Below, piece by piece: positions 18,365 through 26,200 of a stretch of 64,000 nt of DNA; positions within the stretch are counted from its first letter, which is position 1, and the number at the start of each line of letters is the position of its first letter. A program made the position numbers and the translations under genes. The notes under the pieces were generated by a model that was not told the origin of the DNA, searched no databases, and saw only the letters and a list, made by a program, of their open reading frames with translations. The DNA is taken from NCBI RefSeq assembly GCF_007786235.1, contig NZ_VNFK01000003.1, positions 248,001-312,000 of the forward strand, given 5' to 3'. This stretch comes from Paenarthrobacter nitroguajacolicus (GTDB taxonomy: Bacteria > Actinomycetota > Actinomycetes > Actinomycetales > Micrococcaceae).

Positions 18365-18814
18365 CTACTGTCCCTCTCCGCGGACCAGGATGGACGAGGT
18401 GGTGGTGGCGACCTTTTCGCCGGCCTCCGTGGAAATTTCGGAGCGCGTGGTGATCATGGCGCCTCCGCCCATGGCCCGGACGCCGTCGACGTGTAGTTCG
18501 GCCACGAGTCGGTCTCCGGCAACGATGGCGCGGTGGTGGGTGAACCGCTGGTCGGCGTGGACCACGCGGGAGAAGTCGATGCCCGACTCGGGGTCCTCCA
18601 CCAACTGGGCGTCAGCACGCTGGGCGACGATGATGGCAAACGTTGGCGGAGCGACGAGGTCGCTGTGGCCCAGGGCCTTGGCTGCCTCGACGTCGAAATG
18701 CGCGGGGTTGCTGGCTTTCACGGCCTTCGCGAACTCGCGGATCTTTTCACGGCCGACGTCGTATACCTCTGCGGCAGGGTAGCTTCGACCCTGCAGGTCC
18801 GGATTGATACTCAT
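18365..18814 (-). CDS. MaoC-like dehydratase N-domain protein, HadA-like subunit
   Basis: This is a 149-residue FAS1-type hotdog domain. It has VGREKIREFAKAVKASNPAH, APPTFAIIVAQRA and VVHADQRFTHHRAIVAGDRL, as in HadA/HadC. This subunit lacks the D/H catalytic motif and binds the acyl chain in the Mycobacterium complex. It is the first gene of the HadA-HadB-MFS operon on the minus strand. The ATG at 18814 is the natural start, with a weak ribosome site. Confidence 0.85.
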   Translation of the reverse strand: MSINPDLQGRSYPAAEVYDVGREKIREFAKAVKASNPAHFDVEAAKALGHSDLVAPPTFAIIVAQRADAQLVEDPESGIDFSRVVHADQRFTHHRAIVAGDRLVAELHVDGVRAMGGGAMITTRSEISTEAGEKVATTTSSILVRGEGQ

Positions 18815-18855
18815 GATCCAACCCTATCGGCCCGCGGGGCCGGGTGGCGTGCCGT

Positions 18856-19080
18856 TTACTTCTTGTAGCCCTTGCGAATTTTCTGGCCCCTGACCACAAG
18901 TCCGACCACATGGAGCACCAGACCCACACCGATCACAGGCAGGGACGCCATCGCAAGGCCTTGGTTGCCTGAAGTGTTCCCAACAATGGACATGATGAGT
19001 CCCACGGCGATGAGGCCCATGGCGCTGAAAACCAGGGCTTTGTAGGACGTGGAGGCGTTGGCCCAGAATTCTTCTAGCAC
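18856..19080 (-). CDS. DUF3188-like small membrane protein
   Basis: This is a 74-residue protein with two membrane helices (about 15-35 and 46-63) and the basic tail RGQKIRKGYKK. It fits the small DUF3188 family. The start is GTG (VLEEFWANAS), and no strong ribosome site is visible. The function is unknown. Confidence 0.65.
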   Translation of the reverse strand: MLEEFWANASTSYKALVFSAMGLIAVGLIMSIVGNTSGNQGLAMASLPVIGVGLVLHVVGLVVRGQKIRKGYKK

Positions 19081-19123
19081 CGTCCAAGTCTACCGGGGCG
19101 CGGCAGAGGAGCTTGCCGAGGGG

Positions 19124-20044
19124 TCAGAAGAGCGAGTCCTGCAAGGCCGGGATCTCCGTGGTGTGCGGACCGAACTCAATCCGACGACCCTTCAGGGCAC
19201 CCAAGTCCGCCACGAAGCTGCCCTCAACCTCGTTTCCCGAAGCGTCGGGCAGTCCAGCCAAGGCGATCGCCCCGGACAGTGAGTGGACCCGCAGGCCGTG
19301 CCCGCCGCCGTCGAACGCTGCCGGATACGGGTGCCGCAATCCGCCTTCGGCACGAACCATACAGAGCCGATCGGCCAGGGCAGGCCGGTCCCACTCTTCC
19401 TCCACAAGGGCATAGCCAGTCATCGCCAATCCGCCCAGCAGCTCGCGCACCCGCGCGGCGTGTTGGCGGTTCAACGCCGCAAGCTCGACGCCGGCACGCG
19501 GCTCCACGAGGGCTGCCACCTTGGCTGCGGAGCGAACTTGCTGGACAAGCCCAAGCTCGCGGGTCACCAGGTCTTCGAGAACGCGAACCACCCTGCCGTC
19601 CTCGGCGTGGGCTACATAGGATGCGTGCACTGCGCCTTGTTCGGCCAAACGGTTCCACTTGCGCTGAGCGGACGCGGTGCCGATCTTGGTCGCACCGTTG
19701 GCGAACGTTGCAACGTAGAGGCAGTGCGGTTGCATCAGGTACGCGCGCAGGCCGGTGGGAACGGAGCCGCCGCGATGGAAGTCGTGCATCAGCCGGGAGT
19801 CGTCGCGCGCAAAACACGCCCCGCATTGCTTGCCCCGCTCGGCCGGAGAGCCGCTGCGGCACGGAACATGCGTGCGGTTGCCCGGACCGTGCACCTTCGT
19901 GTGGCCCAGGCACCACAAACCGGGGATAACGCGCAGGCCCAGGGCTGTGCCCTGGGCCAACGCAATATCACTGAACTCCGTGTCCGGCGAGAACATCCGC
20001 AAAGCCGGCGATGAAGAGTCCCAAACGACTCCGTGAACCAGCAT
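19124..20044 (-). CDS. DUF2797 family protein with GIY-YIG-like segment
   Basis: This 306-residue protein has CLGHTKVHGPGNRTHVPC and KQCGACFARDD, a pair of cysteine clusters likely to bind zinc. LYVATFANGATKIGTASAQR follows, resembling the start of a GIY-YIG-type fold. This matches DUF2797, found in many actinobacteria, with unknown activity. It starts 2 bases after the CitE-like gene stop, so the two are co-transcribed. Confidence 0.75.
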   Translation of the reverse strand: MLVHGVVWDSSSPALRMFSPDTEFSDIALAQGTALGLRVIPGLWCLGHTKVHGPGNRTHVPCRSGSPAERGKQCGACFARDDSRLMHDFHRGGSVPTGLRAYLMQPHCLYVATFANGATKIGTASAQRKWNRLAEQGAVHASYVAHAEDGRVVRVLEDLVTRELGLVQQVRSAAKVAALVEPRAGVELAALNRQHAARVRELLGGLAMTGYALVEEEWDRPALADRLCMVRAEGGLRHPYPAAFDGGGHGLRVHSLSGAIALAGLPDASGNEVEGSFVADLGALKGRRIEFGPHTTEIPALQDSLF

Positions 20045-20046
20045 CC

Positions 20047-20910
20047 TTACAGGGAGGGCTGGACTCCGAAGGCCACTGCGAGCTTCATGATCTTTTCGGC
20101 GCGGCCCAGGCGCGGAAGGTCCGAACCATCACGGATCACGCGGCCGTTGGCCTCGAAGTCGTTCATGAAGTCGGTAGCCCAGGCGACGTCGGACGGCGTC
20201 GGGCTGATGACCTCGTTGATCACGGTGGTCTGGTCGATGGCCAGGCAGAGCTTACCGGTCATGCCCATGGTCACGGTGATGCCCGTCTGCTCGCGCAGGA
20301 TGGGGTGGTTGGTGCCAACAGTGGGGCCGTCGATGGGGCCTGGCAGGTTGCCAACGCGGCTGGCGACAACGAGCTTGGCACGCGGGTAGGCCATGGCCTC
20401 CGGGGTGGCAGCCATACCGGTATCGCGGCGGAAGTCGCCCGAACCGAAAGCCAGGCGGAAGGCACCCTGTGCGCGTGCAATGTGGTTGGCTTCTTCGATG
20501 CCGAGGGCGGACTCCACCAGGGCGATCACGGGAGTCTTTCCATCCATGCGGTGGTAGGACTCGGTGACTTGGTCAGCGGACTCGGTTTTGGCCAGCATCA
20601 CGCCGAGCAGGCCGGGGGTGCCGCGAAGTCCTGCGAGGTCGTCGGCCCAGAACTTGCTGGTGGCATCGTTGATCCGGACCCAGGCCTGGCCACCTGCGGT
20701 CAGCCAGTTCACCACATTCTCGCGCGCTGCGTCCTTTTGGGACGGGTCAACGGCGTCTTCGATGTCAAGGATGATGGCGTCTGCCCGTGAACCCGCGGAT
20801 TCGTCAAAAAGCTCCGTTTTCATGGCATTCACAAGGAGCCAGGAACGGGCGATATCGGCGGGAATGTTGCGGGTAGGCCGAATGGATTCGGCGGCGATGC
20901 TAGACGTCAT
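20047..20910 (-). CDS. CitE-like CoA-ester lyase (HpcH/HpaI aldolase family)
   Basis: This is a 287-residue TIM-barrel lyase. SWLLVNAMKTELFDESAGSR is followed by ADAIILDIEDAVDPSQK (metal-binding acids), then VIALVESALGIEEANHIA and FRLAFGSGDFRRDTG. Relatives cleave citryl-, malyl- or methylmalyl-CoA. The exact substrate is uncertain. The start is ATG at 20910 (MTSSIAAESIRP). TAGATA a few bases upstream could be a -10, giving a short or absent leader. It forms an operon with the DUF2797 gene. Confidence 0.85.
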   Translation of the reverse strand: MTSSIAAESIRPTRNIPADIARSWLLVNAMKTELFDESAGSRADAIILDIEDAVDPSQKDAARENVVNWLTAGGQAWVRINDATSKFWADDLAGLRGTPGLLGVMLAKTESADQVTESYHRMDGKTPVIALVESALGIEEANHIARAQGAFRLAFGSGDFRRDTGMAATPEAMAYPRAKLVVASRVGNLPGPIDGPTVGTNHPILREQTGITVTMGMTGKLCLAIDQTTVINEVISPTPSDVAWATDFMNDFEANGRVIRDGSDLPRLGRAEKIMKLAVAFGVQPSL

Positions 20911-21289
20911 GTATCTACCGTATCCGTCCTGCGGGTCGCAAGGCGAAGAAATCCGCCCGGTTGTGAGGATCAATACGAACTAAACCCCATATGACTGTGG
21001 GGTCCGGCAGTATGAACGTCCGACGACGATACTCGCCAGTCATCTTCGACCCACCTGTCGCTGTTGTTCACACAGCTCAACGCGGCGTCTTGTGTCCCCC
21101 GATTGCCGGGAATTTCCCTGGATTTCGTCCCGTGTCGGGCTGTTTCGCAGCGTTTCCAGGCGTTACCCCATCGCTTCCCACCCGCCGTCGAAATGGGCTT
21201 TCATCGTTCCCAAGCCGTTGCACAGGTTCCCCCAGCCCTGGCATAGGCCGGCCACCCAACACACCACTCTTCAATCGAAAGTAGCTCCC
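20911..21289. other. Divergent intergenic region between the citE-like and sulfonate operons
   Basis: These 379 bases hold no convincing gene. A small hairpin with arms ACCCCA (20984-20989) and TGGGGT (20998-21003) is present. Open frames here have no ribosome site and no family resemblance. The promoters of both operons must lie here. I cannot place the sulfonate promoter securely. Confidence 0.5.
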
Positions 21290-22318
21290 ATGAAACTGCA
21301 TCTGCCCCTCCTGAGCGTCGCGGCCGCCGTCGTACTAGCGCTGACGGTGTCCGGCTGCGGCGGTGCAGCCGAAGCCGGACAAGCCAACCAGGCCGGCAAC
21401 GAGGTCAAGGAACTCCGTTACCAAGGCTCAGCCAACAACGTGACGTTCCCCGAACTTGCAGCCGATCTGGGTTACCTGGGCGACCTGAAGCTGAACTGGG
21501 TGGGCAACACCACCAGCGGCCCCCAGGACATCCAGTCCGCAGCAACCAACCAAACCGACTTCGGTGGCGCGTTCTCCGGGGCGGTGGTCAAGCTCATCGA
21601 AGCGGGAGCTCCCGTTAAGGCCGTCACCAACTATTACGGTTCGGACGACAAGACGTTCAGCGGGTACTACGTCAAGGCGGACAGCACCATCAAGGAACCG
21701 CGTGACCTGATCGGCAAGAAGATCGCGGTCAACACCCTCGGCGCACACCACGAAGCCGTCATCAACACCTGGCTGACCAAGAACGGACTCAGCCAGGACG
21801 AGATCAAGCAGGTCCAACTGGTACCGCTGGCACCCAACGACACGGAGGAAGCCATCCGTCGAGGTCAGGTGGATGCGGGAACGCTCGGCGGAGTGCTGCA
21901 GGACAGGGCCATCGAGGCCGGCGGACTGCGGTCGCTGTTCAGCGATGTGGAACTGTTCGGGACGTTCGCGGGAGGCCAGATTGTGCTCCGCAACGACTTC
22001 ATCGAAAAGAACCCCAACACCACCCGCACCTTCACCACGGGCGTGGCCAAGGCGATCAAGTGGGCAGCGGAAACTCCTCGCGACGAAGTCATTGCCCGCT
22101 TCACCAAGATCATCGAAAGCCGCGGACGCAATGAGAGCACAGCCAACCTGAAGTTCTGGAAGAGCCCGGGCGTCCCGGACTCCGGCGTGATCCAGGACCA
22201 GGACTTCACCCGCTGGGAGGCTTGGCTGAGCTCAGCCGGCATCGTCAAGGACAAGCTCACTCCGTCCAAGTACTACACCAACGACTTCAACGAGCTCGCC
22301 GCGGCGAAGAAGGGATAG
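21290..22318 (+). CDS. Sulfonate/taurine/nitrate-type ABC substrate-binding lipoprotein
   Basis: This is a 342-residue exported protein. The signal peptide ends in LTVSGCGG, so Cys23 is the lipidated residue. The mature part (KELRYQGSANNVTFPELAAD, FGGAFSGAVVKLIEAGAPVK, VNTLGAHHEAVINTWLTKNG) is of the SsuA/NrtA type. It delivers organic sulfur compounds or similar anions to the permease encoded downstream. The start is ATG at 21290, and the upstream open frame is not coding-like. The dioxygenase at the end of the operon points to sulfonates or alkyl sulfates. Confidence 0.88.
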   Translation: MKLHLPLLSVAAAVVLALTVSGCGGAAEAGQANQAGNEVKELRYQGSANNVTFPELAADLGYLGDLKLNWVGNTTSGPQDIQSAATNQTDFGGAFSGAVVKLIEAGAPVKAVTNYYGSDDKTFSGYYVKADSTIKEPRDLIGKKIAVNTLGAHHEAVINTWLTKNGLSQDEIKQVQLVPLAPNDTEEAIRRGQVDAGTLGGVLQDRAIEAGGLRSLFSDVELFGTFAGGQIVLRNDFIEKNPNTTRTFTTGVAKAIKWAAETPRDEVIARFTKIIESRGRNESTANLKFWKSPGVPDSGVIQDQDFTRWEAWLSSAGIVKDKLTPSKYYTNDFNELAAAKKG

Positions 22319-22320
22319 TC

Positions 22321-23211
22321 ATGACAGCCAAAATCAGCCTCCGGAACGTCACCAAGGAGTTCACGGTCAGGGCCACCAAGGACACTGCGGCCACCCGGCT
22401 CACCGCCATCGATTCGCTGAGCCTGGACGTCCGCTCCGGTGAGTTCCTCACCCTGGTGGGACCCAGTGGATCGGGCAAGACCACGCTTCTGGACCTGCTC
22501 GCCGGGTTGTCCACTCCGACCTCCGGCGAAGTGCTGGTGGACGGCAAGCCCGTCACCGGGCCGGGCAAGGACCGCGCCGTGGTCTTCCAGCAGTACGCAC
22601 TGTTCCCGTGGCGCACAGCCTCCGCTAACGTCTCGATCGGCCTCGAAGGAGTGGGGCCCGACGGCAAGAAGCTCAACCGCCGCGAACGTGCCGCCAAAGC
22701 CAGTGAATATTTGGCGTTGGTGGGATTGGCCGGTTTTGAGGACCGCTACCCGCATGAATTGTCCGGTGGCATGAAGCAGCGTGTGGCCATTGCCCGCAGC
22801 CTGGCCTACGAGCCGGATGTCCTGCTCATGGACGAACCCTTTGCCGCCTTGGACGCCCAGACCCGCGAACAGTTGCAGGACGAACTCCTGCGGATCTGGA
22901 AGGCCACGGGGAAAACGATCGTCTTCATCACGCACGGCATCGACGAGGCCGTGTACCTCGGCGAGCGCGTTGCCGTGTTGAGCGCCCGCCCGGGCCGGCT
23001 CAAGGAGATCGTGGACATCGCCATCCCCGACCGTGACGGCGACGAGGACATCCGCTCAAACCCTGCCTTCGTTGAGCACCGCCACCAGGTGTGGACGCTC
23101 CTGCACGATGAGGTCCGCCGCGCACAAGACGCAGGGCATCGCAAGATCCTCCCGGACGGCAGCGCACCGGACGAGCCCGCCACCACCATCACCGAAAGGA
23201 GCGCGGCCTGA
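22321..23211 (+). CDS. Sulfonate-type ABC transporter ATPase
   Basis: This 296-residue ATPase has Walker A GPSGSGKTT, a Q-loop in VVFQQYALFPWRT, signature LSGGMKQRVAIARSLA, Walker B VLLMDEPFAALD and the H-loop ITHGIDEA. It resembles SsuB/TauB. It begins 3 bases after the lipoprotein stop, and its stop overlaps the permease ATG by one base. It powers uptake through the adjacent permease. Confidence 0.92.
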   Translation: MTAKISLRNVTKEFTVRATKDTAATRLTAIDSLSLDVRSGEFLTLVGPSGSGKTTLLDLLAGLSTPTSGEVLVDGKPVTGPGKDRAVVFQQYALFPWRTASANVSIGLEGVGPDGKKLNRRERAAKASEYLALVGLAGFEDRYPHELSGGMKQRVAIARSLAYEPDVLLMDEPFAALDAQTREQLQDELLRIWKATGKTIVFITHGIDEAVYLGERVAVLSARPGRLKEIVDIAIPDRDGDEDIRSNPAFVEHRHQVWTLLHDEVRRAQDAGHRKILPDGSAPDEPATTITERSAA

Positions 23212-24131
23212 TGACCACCACGCTCACGCCAACACAAGCGGCACCCAAGGCGGCCGGACCGGTAGACCCGGGTGCCGCCGTCGAACCCTCCGTCACCGAA
23301 GAGTCAAAAACGCAACACACGACGCCGGCCCTCGCCACAGTGCGGCGGGTCACCTCGGTGGCGGGGTCGGCACTGTGGAAGTCCGCAGCCATCCTGGCGT
23401 TCCTGGCGCTGTGGGAGCTCGGGCCGACGTACTTGGCCAGCCCGTCCACCCGGGTGTTCCTGCCGCCGCTGCACGAAGTACTCCTGGCCTGGGGCAAGCT
23501 CTTCGAAGCAGGGACCATCCAAGGGCACATCGCTGCCAGCCTCACGCGCTCGGTTGCCGGGTTCGGTGCTGCGCTGGTGGCCGGTGTCTCGCTGGGGCTT
23601 CTCATCGCCTGGTACGGACGGCTGAACTCGGTCCTGAACCCGCTGCTGGAGCTGTTCCGCAATACGGCGGCCCTTGCCTTGCTGCCGGTGTTCACCTTGT
23701 TGCTGGGCATCGGCGAGGAATCCAAGATCAGCATTGTTGCCTACGCTGCGTTCTTCCCGGTCCTCCTGAACACCATTGCCGGCGTGAAGACCGTGGATCC
23801 GCTGCTCATCAGGGCTGCGCGGTCGCTGGGACTCAACAGCTTCCGGCTGTTCCAGAAGGTCATCCTTCCGTCCGCAGTACCCACGATCTTCACGGGCATC
23901 CGCATGGCCGGCACCGCCTCCATCCTGGTACTGATCGCCGCCGAAATGGTGGGCGCCAAGGCCGGCCTGGGCTACCTGATCGTGAACGCGCAGAGCAGCT
24001 TCCTCATCCCGGATATGTACGCAGGCATCCTCACGGTCTCCCTGCTGGGGCTCGGCGTGAACTTCCTCCTGGTTGCCCTTGAGCGGCACTTCTCCCGATG
24101 GCGGACCGCCGTTGGCGCCGCAGCCTCCTAG
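23211..24131 (+). CDS. Sulfonate-type ABC transporter permease
   Basis: This 306-residue permease has about six helices after a hydrophilic N-terminal extension of some 50 residues. The EAA loop is AARSLGLNSFRLFQKVILPS, which docks on the ATPase. It resembles SsuC/TauC. It is translationally coupled to the ATPase (TGATG). Confidence 0.9.
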   Translation: MTTTLTPTQAAPKAAGPVDPGAAVEPSVTEESKTQHTTPALATVRRVTSVAGSALWKSAAILAFLALWELGPTYLASPSTRVFLPPLHEVLLAWGKLFEAGTIQGHIAASLTRSVAGFGAALVAGVSLGLLIAWYGRLNSVLNPLLELFRNTAALALLPVFTLLLGIGEESKISIVAYAAFFPVLLNTIAGVKTVDPLLIRAARSLGLNSFRLFQKVILPSAVPTIFTGIRMAGTASILVLIAAEMVGAKAGLGYLIVNAQSSFLIPDMYAGILTVSLLGLGVNFLLVALERHFSRWRTAVGAAAS

Positions 24132-24185
24132 AACCATCCCCGCGGCATCCGCCGCAACCATCACAACAAGTAAGGAACAGGAATC

Positions 24186-25115
24186 ATGACCGTCATTACC
24201 GAAACCAAACTCGAGTTCGCCAAACTGGGCTCCCGCATCGGTGCCGAAATCCGCGGGCTGGACATCAGCGGCGACCTCAGCCAAGACACGGTCGCACAGA
24301 TCAGGGCGGCACTCAACGAACACAAGGCACTCGTGTTCCGCGAGGCCAACATTCTCAGCGACGAAGCGCAGGTGAAGTTCGCCTCGCACTTCGGCCCGCT
24401 CACCAAAGCACACCCCACGGTGGCGTCGGTGGAAGGCGAAGAGAACGTCCTGCCCGTGGACAGCGAGAACGGCTCGGCGAACAACTGGCACACGGATGTC
24501 ACGTTCGTGGTGAACCCGCCACAGGCTTCCACGCTGCGCAGCATCGATCTTCCCGCGTACGGTGGCGAGACCCTGATTGCGTCCTCGGCGGGCGCGTACA
24601 AGGACCTCCCGGAGGAGCTCCGCACCTTCGCGGACAGCTTGTGGGCCATCCACACCAACGACTACGACTACTCGGTGCCCAAGAACCTGGAGCATTCCAA
24701 CGCTGAGGAGCGCCGCAAGGAGTTCACGCGGCTGAAGTTTGAAACTGCCCACCCTGTGGTGCGGGTCCACCCCTTGACCGGCGAGCGCGGATTGTTCATT
24801 GGGGGCTTCGCGCAGCGGCTCAGGATCGTGGGTTTGTCCAACACGGAGTCCAAGGACATCATCCGGCTGCTGCAGGCGTACGTGACACGTCCGGAGAACG
24901 TGGTCCGGGTGAACTGGGAGCCCAACCAGGTGGTCTTGTTCGATAACCGCATCACCCAGCACTACGCACCGGACAACTACGACGGCCAGCCGCGCAAGCT
25001 CAACCGGGTGACCATTGCCGGCGACATCCCGGTCAGCATCGACGGCAAGCCGAGCCAGGCAATCCAGGGCGACTCGAGCACGTACTCCGTGGTTGCGCCC
25101 GTGGCAGTTTCGTAG
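24186..25115 (+). CDS. TauD/AtsK-like alpha-ketoglutarate-dependent dioxygenase
   Basis: This 309-residue Fe(II)/2-oxoglutarate oxygenase carries the HxD motif at His102-Asp104 (NNWHTDVTF), the distal His259 (TQHYAPDNY) and an arginine for 2-oxoglutarate further on (RKLNRVTIAG). It oxidises taurine, other sulfonates or alkyl sulfates to release sulfite or sulfate as a sulfur source. It resembles alkyl-sulfate AtsK as much as TauD, so the substrate is open. An AAGGAACAGG ribosome site precedes the ATG. It is the last gene of the operon and is followed by a long hairpin. Confidence 0.9.
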   Translation: MTVITETKLEFAKLGSRIGAEIRGLDISGDLSQDTVAQIRAALNEHKALVFREANILSDEAQVKFASHFGPLTKAHPTVASVEGEENVLPVDSENGSANNWHTDVTFVVNPPQASTLRSIDLPAYGGETLIASSAGAYKDLPEELRTFADSLWAIHTNDYDYSVPKNLEHSNAEERRKEFTRLKFETAHPVVRVHPLTGERGLFIGGFAQRLRIVGLSNTESKDIIRLLQAYVTRPENVVRVNWEPNQVVLFDNRITQHYAPDNYDGQPRKLNRVTIAGDIPVSIDGKPSQAIQGDSSTYSVVAPVAVS

Positions 25116-25140
25116 GAGCGCGTATGTGTTGCTGTTGTCA

Positions 25141-25206
25141 CCCAACTGACTGGCAGTAGTGGTTGTTATGAGTCCTCATTCCAACCACTACTGTCAGTCA
25201 GTTGGG
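25141..25206. terminator. Long hairpin between convergent dioxygenase and aldo/keto reductase genes
   Basis: Arms 25141-25165 and 25182-25206 pair over 25 bases with one G-T pair. The loop region continues as a second short stem ATGAG/CTCAT after a small internal loop. It can act on both convergent transcripts, though neither side has a long T run. Confidence 0.75.
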
Positions 25207-25218
25207 TTAAAACAAGCG

Positions 25219-26178
25219 TCAGGGGATGTTGTTCCCCCGCGCCGCCACCCACAATCCGTACCACTCGGCACGGGACATGGTGGCAGCCACGGCGGCGGCA
25301 TCGGCGCATGCCTGTATCCGTGCAGAGTTGGTGGTTCCAACGACCGGCGAAATCCGGGCGGGGTGCTTCATCAGCCAGCCCAACAGCACAGCCTCCGGCG
25401 TGGTGTCCTTCTCCCCCGCCAGCTGCTCCAGCATCGCCGCGGCCGCAGACTCAGCCGGTGACAGCTCGTCGGACTTCGCCCCGGTGTAGCGGCCCTGTGC
25501 CAAGGAACCGTAGGCCTGAAGTTCAATTCCCTTGGCCATGCAATGCTCCACGGTCCCGTGCGGGAAGCTGTACTCCAGGCCCTCCGCATGATTGACCAGC
25601 ACAGTGCCTTCCAGCCAGTCCCTCCGAAGCAAACTCATTTCCAGCTGGTTCGCCACGATGGGCACCTCCAGGGCGTCCTGCAGGAAGGCGATCTGCGCGC
25701 CGGACATGTTGGACACGCCCAACTGCCGCACTTTGCCTTCCGTCATTAACTGCCCGACGGCGTCCGCCACCTCGTGCGGGTCCATCAAGGGATCGGGCCG
25801 GTGCAGGAGCAGCACGTCCACGTAGTCCGTCTGTAGCCGCTTCAGGCTCCCGTTGACCCGTTCAAGAATGGCTTCGCGGCTGAGGTCGTAGTGGGTGGCC
25901 AGCCCGCGCTCTCCCAGCCTGATGCCGCACTTGGTCTGCAGCTGGATCTTCTCGCGCAAACCGTGCGAACGGGCAAGGACCTCACCAAAGACGGCCTCGG
26001 ACTTACCACTGCGGTAAATGTCCGCGTGGTCAAACAACTCGATCCCGATGCCCCGCGCGGCAGCAATCACCGCAGCGGCCTGATCGATCTCGGTTGCGCC
26101 GTAGGACGTGCCGTCCCAAGGACCGCCAAGTCCCATGCAGCCGTAAATGAGGCGTCCCCGCCCGTTCGCGATAGTCAT
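25219..26178 (-). CDS. Aldo/keto reductase, YdhF-like
   Basis: This is a 319-residue NADPH-dependent aldo/keto reductase TIM barrel. The tetrad residues appear in LFDHADIYRSGKSE (Asp and Tyr), LQTKCGIRLGE (Lys) and LLLHRPDPLMDP (His). The C-terminal cofactor site is SPVVGTTNSARIQA. It is close to E. coli YdhF. It follows the GH13 gene on the same strand by 22 bases, so it may process a sugar or simply be co-transcribed. The start is ATG at 26178. Confidence 0.9.
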   Translation of the reverse strand: MTIANGRGRLIYGCMGLGGPWDGTSYGATEIDQAAAVIAAARGIGIELFDHADIYRSGKSEAVFGEVLARSHGLREKIQLQTKCGIRLGERGLATHYDLSREAILERVNGSLKRLQTDYVDVLLLHRPDPLMDPHEVADAVGQLMTEGKVRQLGVSNMSGAQIAFLQDALEVPIVANQLEMSLLRRDWLEGTVLVNHAEGLEYSFPHGTVEHCMAKGIELQAYGSLAQGRYTGAKSDELSPAESAAAAMLEQLAGEKDTTPEAVLLGWLMKHPARISPVVGTTNSARIQACADAAAVAATMSRAEWYGLWVAARGNNIP

Positions 26179-26200
26179 ACTTCAGTATTCCCCGACGTGG

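Noticed and set aside
20984..21003. ACCCCA/TGGGGT hairpin as a terminator or operator
   Set aside because: Six pairs only, no T run, and it lies between divergent genes with no matching copy elsewhere; I cannot assign a role.
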